From an uncultured Odoribacter sp. (GTDB lineage Bacteria; Bacteroidota; Bacteroidia; Bacteroidales; Marinifilaceae): a stretch of DNA of 24,083 bases. The stretch is taken from positions 1 to 24,083 of the forward strand of contig CAJJNP010000033.1 in the NCBI GenBank assembly GCA_905193145.1, written 5' to 3'. Each line of letters starts with the position of its first letter. The stretch's first letter is position 1. The translations under genes were made by a program, and so were the position numbers. Below are positions 7,078 to 15,556 of the stretch, in pieces. The notes below the pieces were generated by a model. It saw only the letters and a list, made by a program, of their open reading frames with translations. It did no database searches and was not told the DNA's origin.

Positions 7078-8475
7078 TTATTTTTTGTACATGATACGTA
7101 CCGGTTTATGGGCTATGTTCAAATAAGGCGAATCTCCTTCATTTTTGCCGGTATCGCTATTCAAGAGATAGAATGAGCCACTGAGTTCGTTTTTACTGTT
7201 GTCATTTACACCGACGTATAATTGTTCTTCATCTTCGCTGATTGAAAGAGCCGTAACTTCAGTGTTTGGTATTTCATTAAGGATTTTCCAGGGCTTTGTT
7301 GGAAAAGCCTGTGTAGCAAAAAACCATTGATAAATTTTGTTTCCCAATGCATAATACAGACAGCCTTGTTTGGGGCTTGTAACATGTGGTGTATGGGTAT
7401 TGAAGTCGGTATCTCCCTCTATGATAGTGGGCATCTCTGGGGAAAAATTATACCATGAATAGGGGAGGGTCGTTTTCATGATTTTGCCATTCTTCTTGGT
7501 TAAAGTAATGAAGTTATTTGCATCTTTTTGAAAAAATGTGATAAATTCATGTTCGTTAAAATCAATATAGTAGTATGGGTCATTGGTCGTTGAGACGGAG
7601 TAGCCATCAAAGTTTACAATTGCATTATCTTTGTTATCCCAAAGAATAGTTGCTAGACTATAGCCGGCTGCATATACCATTGCTTTACTATAAGTGGAAA
7701 ATAGTGAAGGGTGTGGAATAGTAACACCTTGTTGTTGTCCAAATTGATAAGCTTTGCCTCCGGTTGTTAAAACTACTCCGGGAGAAGGAAATTCTGTGAC
7801 ATGTTTTATTTCTGTCGGAATAAAGTCAGGATCATTGGGATTTTCCTCGATTCCTTCTAAACTTAGTAGTTTGCTATTGAATTTATAAATGGCTGGTGCG
7901 TCTGAAAAACTGATGTATAGATTGTTTTCGTAGACAGAACAATCAGTCGGATTGCTGGGAAATACAATGTCTGGATTGCTGGCAGCCAAGCAGTTGTTGA
8001 CAAATTTCCTTCTTTTCCCTTCTGTGACATCTTTGTCGCTTAATTCGCGCATGAAAGAAAACATGGGAACTCCTTCGTTGGTTTCACTAAGGATAGCAAT
8101 TCCTGTTTCATAAGCTGTTTTTACATTGATAATGAATTGATAAAAACAGCTTCCATGTTCGTTGCTGACTTTTATACGTGCCGGATGTGAACCTAGTTTA
8201 GAACCGACAAATTGAAGGGTTTCGCTTTCAGAATATACTTTGTAATTGACTTCCCAACAATATTTTAATGGAAGTTGTTCCTGAGTTTCAGATACTTTGT
8301 CTGCGATTGAAATAGTCAAAGTATCATTATAGTCAATGTTATAGACTTTTTGAATTTTTGTCGTATCTATAGAGATTTCTGAAATGATGGTTGTATCCAA
8401 TGTTGTTTCATCTTCAAAGCAAGCTACCGTAGCTATAAGACAAAATAGTAAAAATATATATTTGAATGTTTTCAT
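7078..8475 (-). CDS. PKD-like family lipoprotein of the SusCD operon
   Basis: A 465-residue protein with signal peptide MKTFKYIFLLFCLIATVAC and lipid Cys19. The lipidated Cys is followed by acidic residues (CFEDE), resembling the export signal that sends Bacteroidetes lipoproteins to the cell surface. Residues about 40-120 look like an Ig/PKD-type beta domain (LKYCWEV near 70, HPARIKVSNEHG near 97-108). Residues about 125-465 contain repeated beta-rich blocks that could form a propeller-like fold; that is inference. It matches the PKD-like lipoprotein family regularly found beside DUF4843 in SusCD loci. The gene starts 10 bp after the DUF4843 gene. Likely role is surface binding or capture of ligand. 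No catalytic motif is seen. Confidence 0.75.
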   Translation of the reverse strand: MKTFKYIFLLFCLIATVACFEDETTLDTTIISEISIDTTKIQKVYNIDYNDTLTISIADKVSETQEQLPLKYCWEVNYKVYSESETLQFVGSKLGSHPARIKVSNEHGSCFYQFIINVKTAYETGIAILSETNEGVPMFSFMRELSDKDVTEGKRRKFVNNCLAASNPDIVFPSNPTDCSVYENNLYISFSDAPAIYKFNSKLLSLEGIEENPNDPDFIPTEIKHVTEFPSPGVVLTTGGKAYQFGQQQGVTIPHPSLFSTYSKAMVYAAGYSLATILWDNKDNAIVNFDGYSVSTTNDPYYYIDFNEHEFITFFQKDANNFITLTKKNGKIMKTTLPYSWYNFSPEMPTIIEGDTDFNTHTPHVTSPKQGCLYYALGNKIYQWFFATQAFPTKPWKILNEIPNTEVTALSISEDEEQLYVGVNDNSKNELSGSFYLLNSDTGKNEGDSPYLNIAHKPVRIMYKK

Positions 8476-8485
8476 GGCGTTTGGT

Positions 8486-9271
8486 TTACATGTTGGGATA
8501 TGGGAAAATAATACCTAGTTCAGGATGTTCTTCATTGAAGTATTTGTACAGAGGTAAAAAGATGTATTTTTTGAATGTATAATTATAGCCGGAGGTATAG
8601 TCTGTTCCTCCAAAGGTTTCTCGTTCCAAGTAGGTGCCGTATTTGTTTGTCATATCCTGATAAAACACCGGATTGGTCTCTTTTGTCTGTTGAAAAAATT
8701 CCATATACTTGCGGTAAACAAGAGGATTCCACGGTCCTAAAATACTTGATGGCCACTCGTTGCTATAATCGAGCCAGTTGCTGGGTTGTTTGACAATGTC
8801 GCTGAATGCAATGGTTATTTCATTTTTAGTTTTTGCTTCATTTTCTTGAATGGGGATAAAGTTGTTGTCTTTTACTAACCGTAATGTGACTTCCCATTCG
8901 TTTCCTTTTAGCTCGTCTCGTAGTAATGTTAAAGGAATAATTCCTGTAATAGAGTCGGCTGGAATGCTTAATTGTTTGGGCAAACGATAATGGACGTCTT
9001 CTGTCGCATCTGTTTTTTCTTTAACAATTTCAACGGTAAAAGTGCGATTTTCTTTGGATGGACTGCCAATAATCTGTATAGGTAGCTCTACAATGTGTTC
9101 TTTAATTTCAATAGGAACAAATGCAAAAGAGTAATTGACAGAATCCTGGGTAAAGTATATATTGATGACAGAATCATCAAAAAGCGGATAGTCAGTCTCG
9201 CTGCAGGAGGATAAATTTAGTATCGCACTTAATAATATGATTAGTGATGTTATTTTTTTCATGATGTTCAT
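8486..9271 (-). CDS. DUF4843 surface lipoprotein of the SusCD operon
   Basis: A 261-residue protein (258 if the second ATG at 9262, MKKITSL, is used). The signal peptide ends LNLSSC with lipid Cys23, followed by SETDYPLFDD, typical of DUF4843. The N-terminal half (about 30-155) is beta-rich, with FTVEIVKEKTDATEDVHYRLP and a run of short strands. The C-terminal half has an aromatic helical segment (WLDYSNEWPSSILGPWNP, YRKYMEFFQQT) that is a hallmark of the family. It begins 2 bp after the SusD stop and is followed by the PKD-like gene. Function is not known; in comparable loci it takes the place of the SusE/SusF-type surface binding proteins. Confidence 0.8.
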   Translation of the reverse strand: MNIMKKITSLIILLSAILNLSSCSETDYPLFDDSVINIYFTQDSVNYSFAFVPIEIKEHIVELPIQIIGSPSKENRTFTVEIVKEKTDATEDVHYRLPKQLSIPADSITGIIPLTLLRDELKGNEWEVTLRLVKDNNFIPIQENEAKTKNEITIAFSDIVKQPSNWLDYSNEWPSSILGPWNPLVYRKYMEFFQQTKETNPVFYQDMTNKYGTYLERETFGGTDYTSGYNYTFKKYIFLPLYKYFNEEHPELGIIFPYPNM

Positions 9272-9273
9272 AT

Positions 9274-10641
9274 TTAGTATCTATAATTGAATTCTTCTTC
9301 AGGAATATTGATCACGTATATGTTGTCGCTGGCAGGGGTATTTGTATTTATATCTAGATTCAAACGCTTCATGTTGAAAAAACTTTGGCCTTCTCCGATG
9401 AATTCTTTGTAGCGATCATCAGTAATCATAGGCAAGGTTAAATTATCAATGGGTGCAAGACCTCTACTGATTAGAATATCATTGAAATAGTCTTTTGCCT
9501 GATTGTCTCCATTCTGGAGAAGACATTCTGCAATGATATAGTACATTTCTGGTAGTCGGAGAAGATTGACACCTGGGATTTGATTTTCCGGACGTGAACC
9601 TCCTTCAAGCTGAATTTTGTCAGTGAGTTTAATGACTCTAAGTTTGTTTAATTGTTTAAACCAAGCCCCTTTACGAAAATCCGTATTTGAGTATATTTCA
9701 TTAATGTCAATACGGGGAGTCATGCTATAGGTTGTGATATCGTATAAATCAGTTTTGCTTGTAGCGTATAAATCATTGGAATAGAGACCGAAGATAGTTT
9801 CTTTGTCTGAAAGGATTCCATTGTTGTCATCTCTGATTTCGGTTTTGTCTACTAATGAAAGACCGCTTTCTTTAATCACTTTATAGGCATAATAATATGC
9901 ACTGTCTGTATTGCCAATAGTCATGTAGACGCGAGCCAAGGTGGCACGAGCTGCATATAGGTTGAAGTGAGTGTTCTGATTACGGAAGTAAGCATCGTTT
10001 TCTGTAGCCTGGTCATATAACTCCTGATTATCCAACAGACGTTCAGCTTCCCGCAATTCGCTGATGATTTTCTGTAATACTTGTTCTTTTGTTAGTAAAT
10101 CAGATGGTTTTACAGAAAAGGCTGTGTTGTATACAATACCTTTCGTATCTGTTTTAGTTTCTTGTTTTGCAAATATACGCAAGAGGTCAAAATGCATGAA
10201 TGCTCGCAAACCCAATGCTTCGCCTTTATAAATATCGTAGAATTTCAATGTTTCAGGAGATTGGTTTTCAAGATTAATCAATATGTTGTTTACATAAGAA
10301 ATTTTCTGATACATACTGCTCCAAATGTCAAGGAATATTTTTTTTACATCGGTATTTTGGTAATAATTAAATTTTGCCAAATCGATGAGGGTTTTGTCTT
10401 CGGAAGGCTGAAAATATTGAGCCATTACGTCAAATACGCGATAGGTCATATTTCTGCCGTAAAGATTATTTTCTCGCATGCTTGCATAAACACCATACAT
10501 TGCATTTTCAAATCCTTTGCGTTCGGTAAGAAGATCTTGCCCTAAAATTTCACCTTCCGGATGTACTTCTAGAAAATTATCGCAAGAGATGTTCGTTATG
10601 AGCAAACTCAGTATGATTGCTATGTTTTTAATTATTTTCAT
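9274..10641 (-). CDS. SusD/RagB-family outer-membrane lipoprotein
   Basis: A 455-residue surface lipoprotein that caps the SusC barrel and captures ligand. The signal sequence MKIIKNIAIILSLLITNISC places lipid Cys20 ahead of DNFLEVHPEG, the classic SusD N-terminus. Helical TPR-like regions are visible: EGEILGQDLLTERKGFENAM near 29-48, GEALGLRAFMHFDLLRIFA near 144-162, and YAARATLARVYMTIGNTDSA near 228-247. The C-terminal part has LLRLPEMYYIIAECLLQNGD and ISRGL. It is shorter than most carbohydrate-binding SusD proteins (usually 500 or more residues) and ends in NYRY. It starts 14 bp after susC. Ligand is not predictable; RagB of Porphyromonas, in the same superfamily, binds peptides. Confidence 0.9.
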   Translation of the reverse strand: MKIIKNIAIILSLLITNISCDNFLEVHPEGEILGQDLLTERKGFENAMYGVYASMRENNLYGRNMTYRVFDVMAQYFQPSEDKTLIDLAKFNYYQNTDVKKIFLDIWSSMYQKISYVNNILINLENQSPETLKFYDIYKGEALGLRAFMHFDLLRIFAKQETKTDTKGIVYNTAFSVKPSDLLTKEQVLQKIISELREAERLLDNQELYDQATENDAYFRNQNTHFNLYAARATLARVYMTIGNTDSAYYYAYKVIKESGLSLVDKTEIRDDNNGILSDKETIFGLYSNDLYATSKTDLYDITTYSMTPRIDINEIYSNTDFRKGAWFKQLNKLRVIKLTDKIQLEGGSRPENQIPGVNLLRLPEMYYIIAECLLQNGDNQAKDYFNDILISRGLAPIDNLTLPMITDDRYKEFIGEGQSFFNMKRLNLDINTNTPASDNIYVINIPEEEFNYRY

Positions 10642-10655
10642 GATGTATATATTAT

Positions 10656-13600
10656 TTAGAATGTGGTACTTAAAGTGAACTCAAATCCATTACCGTATAG
10701 ATAGCTGGTTCCTCTCTCCATTTTGATATTGGAAAGGCGTAGCATGTCGGTCAGGTTAATTCCTACACGAAAATTTCTTACCAACAGTTTCTGGCAAATA
10801 TGGGGAGCGAATTCGTATCCAAGATTAATGGAGCTGATAGTAAATATATTCTCTTTCTCTACAAAACGGTCTGTGTATTCCGGTAATGCGGACAGTTTGA
10901 TGTCTCTGTATGCAGTAATGTCTCCTGGTTGACACCAGCGGTCATCAAAAGCTCGTTGGTCCACATTGGTCTTTCCGGAATTACCTTCTATGCGCGTTGC
11001 GCGGGTTAAGTTGTATGTATACCCTCCACATTTGAAAGTCCCCATTAGGTAGAGACTAAAACCTTTGTAAAAAAAATTGGTGGAAACTGTCCCTTGAAAT
11101 TTGGGTTCTTGATCGCCAATAACTATTTTGTCTTCTGCTGAATATGTGAATGTACGTTCTCCATTGCGCTTAATAAATACTTCCTGCCCTGTTGCGGGGT
11201 CAATGCCGGCAGAGCGAACAACTTTGATTGCGCTTGTTGATTCGCCTTCTTCATATTGAGCCAAAGGACCATGATATTTGCTGGCAGGAGCATCGTTATT
11301 GGTTTTGTTTTGTTCTTCCAGTGCATTACTGATTTTTAAGATGCGGTTTTTGTTTGTTGAACCGTTCATGCTTAATTGCCACCAGAAATCATTGCGTTGG
11401 ATTAGCATTCCGTCAATGGAGAATTCAAATCCCTTGTTTTCCATTTCTCCGATATTTTCCATTCCTTCTGTCACACCGGTTGACGGAGCTTTGCTGGCAG
11501 AAAGTACAAGGTCTTTTGTCTTTTTCAGATAATAGTCTACGGTTGCATTCAAACGACGGCCGAATAGGCTGACATCTGCTCCGATATTGTATGAGAACTC
11601 ACGTTCCCATTTCAAATCTTCGTTGGCGATAGTTTGTGGAATTGCTCCGATGCCATTCAAATATTCCAGCTTGTTGTCATATTTGTACATAGTGATAGCT
11701 TGGAATGGTGCGAAGTTGGTCTTTCCAGTATAACCTACACTACCACGGATTTTCAATAGATCTAATTTGTCTGATTTTAAGAAATTTTCGTTGTGAAGGT
11801 TCCATCCGGCTCCTACCGACCAGAATTGTCCGAAACGTTGGTTGGCTCCAAATTTGGATGATCCTGAAAGACGGTATACAAAGTCTGCGTAGTATCGATT
11901 GTTGTACATATAGTTGCCGTTGGCAAAGAAACCGACTTCAGTACTCAAATCTTGTGAACCGCTAGGTTTTTGATTAGAATTAGTTGGGTATCCGTTGGCG
12001 TGTCCAATGAAGTTCAATTCGTCATCATAGAATCCAGATGCTTGTAATGTAGAATATTCGTATCTGTTTTTGCGAATTTCTCCACCTATAACGAGGCTGA
12101 TCAAACTATTGTTTTTTGTCAGTTTATTGAATGATGCATTGATGTTTCCAGACCAATCAACACCTTTTTCATAGCTTTTGTCTAGGCGTCCTTTTTGAGT
12201 GATGTCTGTCTCTGTTTTGAATACTTCAGAATCCGGTGATATATAAATTTCTCCACCGCCTTCGGAAATTGATATGTTGAAATTACCTGCAATCCTGAAT
12301 AAATCATTAATGTCCCAACGTACATCAGTAGTGTTGGAGAGAGATTTATTTGTTGTGGTGTTATAGTTTCCAAGTAAAACTTCTACCATGGGATTGTTAT
12401 TATCCCAAGAAAGGTTGCGATTGGGTTCTCCATATTCATTAAAAATACGGTCGTATGGATTTTGATTAACCCAATTGCTAAAACTTCCATAAGGAGAGTC
12501 TTTGGTATCTGTTTCGTTATAGTTAGAGCGATTGGCAAATGTCAGTTTGTTAGCTATGTGATATTCCAGCTTAAAACCAAGACCATAGCGGCGGCGGTAG
12601 TCTTCTTTCATTACACCCTGTGTATTGTTGAATCGTCCGGACAGTTCATAACGGATGTTTGATGCACCTCCATAAATGCGGAGTGCATGGTCGTGAGAGA
12701 ATGCCGTGCGAGCTGGTTGAGAAAGCCAGTCGGTATTTACGCCCCGAGCAACTTCTTTGTAGCGTTCGTTATAGAGCTGATCTAAACGGTATTGTTCTTC
12801 GCCTATATTGGAGTTCTCGCCTTGGACTGCCTGTGCTGTATAAAGGCCTGCTCTTCGTTCGTATTCAAGTTTTTCTCTGGCATCCAATACATCATAGTCT
12901 TTGAGATAAGGAAATTGAACATTGCCGGTGAAATTATAACTTACACGGATATTGCCCTCTGTTAATTTTTTGCGTTCAACGACAATGACTCCGTTAGCTG
13001 CGCGGCTACCATAAAGAGCTGTTGCTGATGCATCTTTCAGAACGGTGATATTGTCTATCTCATTCATATCAAGGTCGTAAAGCTCTTCCATACTGATTTC
13101 TACTCCGTCCAGAATGATTGTTGGTTGGTTTACTTGTCGGTTGGTTGCTGAGAATGAACTCATACCACGGAGTAGCAGTTCCGGAACATGATTCGGATTG
13201 GAGCCAAGATCGTTGCGTTCCACAAGGTTTAATCCAGGAGTCAGGGCACTGATTGCTGCAATGATATTGGTATTGGATACAGCCTTTAGTTCGTCGCTTT
13301 TGATTGTTTTGACTGCACCGGTATAGCTGTTTTTGGATTTTGTAAAGTAACCAGTTACGACTACTTCATCGATGGCTTTGACCTCTTCTTCCAGGCGTAC
13401 AACCATCTCTTTGTTTGTCTGGATAGGGAGAGTTACAGCTTTATAGCCGACGAATGTGAAGGTTAGGTCTTTGATACTAGAAGGTAAATTTAAGGTGAAA
13501 TTACCATCCTGGTCAGTTGCTGTTCCCATAACCGCTTGTCCGTTTGCAAGCGCAGCAATAGTGACTCCCGGCATTGGTTGGCCGCTTTTGGCATCAATGA

Positions 13601-13967
13601 CTGTACCTTTTACTTTTTGCATGTTTTGCTCCTGTGGAATAGCAAGACGTGCTTTGACAATAATTGTGTTGTTCTGAATCTCGAAATCTAAATTTGTGTC
13701 TTTCAGACAAGTCTGCATGATTTCCTGAATGTCGGAACTTTGGATGTTGACATCAATAGGGGATACATTTTTCAGTAAATCATTACTGTAGATGATGTTA
13801 TAACCGCTTTGTTGTTGTACCTGTTTCAGCACTTCAGTAAGTTGTGAATTGCGCACATTTAGTTGTACTTCTGTTTGTTGTGCACGCCCGGGAAGTGCAT
13901 TTGCATTTAGTGCACATACCAGGCAAAAAATAGCCAGTAGCCTCATGGTTAGTCGTAGTTTTTTCAT
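10656..13967 (-). CDS. SusC/RagA-family TonB-dependent transporter with N-terminal STN signalling domain
   Basis: Outer-membrane beta-barrel importer energised by TonB. I chose ATG 13967 (MKKLRLTMRLL), giving 1103 residues with a clear signal peptide cleaved near Ala29; the frame is open to an ATG at 14012, but that adds 15 residues that break the signal peptide. In this numbering: STN domain about 33-105 (VQLNVRNSQLTEVLKQVQQQ), carboxypeptidase-regulatory-like beta domain about 118-195 (KGTVIDAKSGQPMPGVTI), plug about 205-330 with VVVTGYF and LYGSRAANGVIVV, then the barrel to the C-terminal Phe (FTLSTTF). The STN domain is the part that contacts an anti-sigma factor, matching the fecR gene just upstream. 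susD follows by 14 bp. Length and domains are normal; no frame disruption. Confidence 0.95.
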   Translation of the reverse strand: MKKLRLTMRLLAIFCLVCALNANALPGRAQQTEVQLNVRNSQLTEVLKQVQQQSGYNIIYSNDLLKNVSPIDVNIQSSDIQEIMQTCLKDTNLDFEIQNNTIIVKARLAIPQEQNMQKVKGTVIDAKSGQPMPGVTIAALANGQAVMGTATDQDGNFTLNLPSSIKDLTFTFVGYKAVTLPIQTNKEMVVRLEEEVKAIDEVVVTGYFTKSKNSYTGAVKTIKSDELKAVSNTNIIAAISALTPGLNLVERNDLGSNPNHVPELLLRGMSSFSATNRQVNQPTIILDGVEISMEELYDLDMNEIDNITVLKDASATALYGSRAANGVIVVERKKLTEGNIRVSYNFTGNVQFPYLKDYDVLDAREKLEYERRAGLYTAQAVQGENSNIGEEQYRLDQLYNERYKEVARGVNTDWLSQPARTAFSHDHALRIYGGASNIRYELSGRFNNTQGVMKEDYRRRYGLGFKLEYHIANKLTFANRSNYNETDTKDSPYGSFSNWVNQNPYDRIFNEYGEPNRNLSWDNNNPMVEVLLGNYNTTTNKSLSNTTDVRWDINDLFRIAGNFNISISEGGGEIYISPDSEVFKTETDITQKGRLDKSYEKGVDWSGNINASFNKLTKNNSLISLVIGGEIRKNRYEYSTLQASGFYDDELNFIGHANGYPTNSNQKPSGSQDLSTEVGFFANGNYMYNNRYYADFVYRLSGSSKFGANQRFGQFWSVGAGWNLHNENFLKSDKLDLLKIRGSVGYTGKTNFAPFQAITMYKYDNKLEYLNGIGAIPQTIANEDLKWEREFSYNIGADVSLFGRRLNATVDYYLKKTKDLVLSASKAPSTGVTEGMENIGEMENKGFEFSIDGMLIQRNDFWWQLSMNGSTNKNRILKISNALEEQNKTNNDAPASKYHGPLAQYEEGESTSAIKVVRSAGIDPATGQEVFIKRNGERTFTYSAEDKIVIGDQEPKFQGTVSTNFFYKGFSLYLMGTFKCGGYTYNLTRATRIEGNSGKTNVDQRAFDDRWCQPGDITAYRDIKLSALPEYTDRFVEKENIFTISSINLGYEFAPHICQKLLVRNFRVGINLTDMLRLSNIKMERGTSYLYGNGFEFTLSTTF

Positions 13968-14014
13968 AATTTTGAATGTTAAATAATAAATTTCATCTGA
14001 GTTGTTTAACATCT

Positions 14015-14043
14015 AAAGCGGGATGCTGCCAACATTCCGCTTT
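14015..14043 (-). promoter_or_regulatory. Hairpin in the fecR-susC intergenic leader
   Basis: Arms AAAGCGGGATG (14015-14025) and CATTCCGCTTT (14033-14043) with one G-T pair and loop of 7. In the direction of transcription (-) it follows fecR by 16 bases and lies about 48 bases before the chosen susC start. No U-run follows on the - strand, so it is not a normal intrinsic terminator for fecR; on + it is followed by TTTTT but no + gene reads into it. It could protect or demarcate the susC mRNA. Confidence 0.55.
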
Positions 14044-14059
14044 TTCTGCTTTTTGTTGA

Positions 14060-15238
14060 TTAGTTGTTCACTGTAATGTTATTTCCATGTATATTAAATT
14101 TTATGTTATATGATTTTTCTATCATTTTAAGGATTGTAGATATGTTGTCGAAGCGATTTACGTAGCCGGTAAAACGATACTCTTTTAATGCCTGATTTTG
14201 GTAGATTGTTTGCGTTCCATACCAACGGTCCAGTTGTTTCATTATCTCTTCAAGCGTTTCATTTTCAAATATGAAAACTCCTTTTGTCCAACCGATGAAT
14301 GTTTGTGCATCGACTTTTTTTGTTGTCATTTGTCCGGTCGTTTTGGAGTATTGGTTCTGTTGGTTGGGAATCAATATGCACTCTTTTCCGCTAGTAGGAG
14401 TATGAGTCTTTACAGAACCTTCCGCTAGCGTGGTATAGATATTTGAGTCTGTAGGATATGCTTTGACATTGAATCTGGTCCCTAATACTTCTATTTCCAT
14501 GGGGGAGGTTTTTACAATGAAGGGGTGTGCTTTATCTGGAGCAACTTCAAAATAGGCTTCTCCTTCCAGATAAACCTCTCTTGTGTTTCCTGTAAAGGTA
14601 GAGGGGAAACGTAAACGTGTGTCAGAGTTTAGCCATACTTTGGTTCCGTCTGCCAGGACAAGTTTGTATTCGCCGCCTACGGGAATAAAAATTGTTTGAT
14701 AGTCTGTCTGTTTGGTGTGTTTGGTGCCGGACTGTTCAATCGTCAAGGTATTGTTTTGATTGTTAAGGATTATTGTCGTATCAATGGGATGTGAAAGTTC
14801 TTGCTGTTGGGTTAAATCTACTTGTTGTCCATTGGCCAGTAATAACACTGCTTTCGAACTTCCTGGTTGGGGAATCTCTACTGTTGCAAGCGGTAGGTTG
14901 GGTGTTGTCGGCTTTTGATGAGTTAGTAATAAAATGGTCAATATGACAGGCAATGCTAAGATAGCGGCATATTTCATCCAGCGTTGGATGGAATAATGTT
15001 TTTTGAATGGTATTCTGGTTTCTATTTTTTTCCAGTTGGCATCCCGGTTGATAATCGGTCTCTCTGAAGTATGGATTTTATTTTTTATGTATTTATTGTA
15101 CAAAGAGTCATAGAACGCTTGATTGGTCGGATTTTCCAGCCAGGCGTTGAGCTCTTTTTCTTCCTCGGTCGTCAAGCCTTTTTGAAAGCTGCTGACGATG
15201 AGTCGTGATATGCGGAAGTGTTGATGTAAGTTTTCCAT
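14060..15238 (-). CDS. FecR-family anti-sigma factor
   Basis: A 392-residue inner-membrane regulator that holds the ECF sigma factor until the SusC STN domain signals. Domains in order: a cytoplasmic helical N-terminus of about 85 residues (LTTEEEKELNAWL near 22-34, the sigma-binding region); one membrane segment about 88-106 (MKYAAILALPVILTILLL); a periplasmic FecR domain about 180-275 (VGGEYKLVLADGTKVWLNSDT, EVYLEGEAYFEVAPD, VLGTRFNVKAY); and the C-terminal DUF4974 domain about 318-388 (GVFIFENETLEEIMKQL, YRFTGYV), which resembles STN and probably contacts the SusC STN domain. It is 318 bp downstream of the sigma gene, an unusually long gap, and 92 bp upstream of susC. Confidence 0.94.
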   Translation of the reverse strand: MENLHQHFRISRLIVSSFQKGLTTEEEKELNAWLENPTNQAFYDSLYNKYIKNKIHTSERPIINRDANWKKIETRIPFKKHYSIQRWMKYAAILALPVILTILLLTHQKPTTPNLPLATVEIPQPGSSKAVLLLANGQQVDLTQQQELSHPIDTTIILNNQNNTLTIEQSGTKHTKQTDYQTIFIPVGGEYKLVLADGTKVWLNSDTRLRFPSTFTGNTREVYLEGEAYFEVAPDKAHPFIVKTSPMEIEVLGTRFNVKAYPTDSNIYTTLAEGSVKTHTPTSGKECILIPNQQNQYSKTTGQMTTKKVDAQTFIGWTKGVFIFENETLEEIMKQLDRWYGTQTIYQNQALKEYRFTGYVNRFDNISTILKMIEKSYNIKFNIHGNNITVNN

Positions 15239-15556
15239 TTTCTCTTTGTTTTACATATCTATTACGACTCAATGATAAGGTAGGGTGAAAGGCTGATGAA
15301 AAAAAATAGAATTTACAGTGGAATAGCTCATATTCATATTAATTCTATATCAACTCTAAGTAAAATCCTTGATGAATCCTATATGAATCTTATATGAATG
15401 CTGTATGAATCCTATGTATATAGCTTATTTAATGGATTAATATAAGGTTGCTATAATATGTATATTGGAAGTGATATAGAGGCAATATGGTTGTTTTATA
15501 GGAATGTTTGGTAGAGAGACGTTTGAAAAGGAAAAATAGGACAGGCTAGATTGCAA
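15239..15556. other. 318-bp non-coding gap between the sigma gene and fecR
   Basis: Strongly A/T-rich with no convincing reading frame on either strand. It holds the 11-bp repeat array at 15370-15413, with two weaker in-phase or near-phase copies at 15347-15369, and one inverted ATTCATAT at 15332-15339. No TTTG/TAnnTTTG promoter is found on the - strand, in keeping with fecR-susCD being transcribed by an alternative sigma factor. The 62 bases just before fecR include, on the - strand, CTTTCACCCTACC and GAGTCGTAATAG, either of which might be part of an ECF-type promoter; I cannot decide. Confidence 0.6.
15370..15413. repeat. Four tandem 11-bp direct repeats (consensus ATATGAATCCT)
   Basis: Units TGATGAATCCT (15370-15380), ATATGAATCTT (15381-15391), ATATGAATGCT (15392-15402) and GTATGAATCCT (15403-15413) follow one another with no spacer. 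AGTAAAATCCT (15359-15369) continues the phase with 7 of 11 matches, and ATATCAACTCT (15347-15357) matches 8 of 11 one base out of phase. One period equals about one DNA turn, as in binding sites of OmpR/PhoB-type response regulators. Confidence 0.75.

Noticed and set aside
10162..10545. 127-codon + strand frame antisense to susD
   Set aside because: Shadow of the susD coding frame; composition shows no protein-like pattern and no promoter or start context.
15347..15413. CRISPR array or phage attachment site
   Set aside because: The 11-bp units are contiguous without spacers, no cas or integrase gene is near, and no matching copy is seen at another border.
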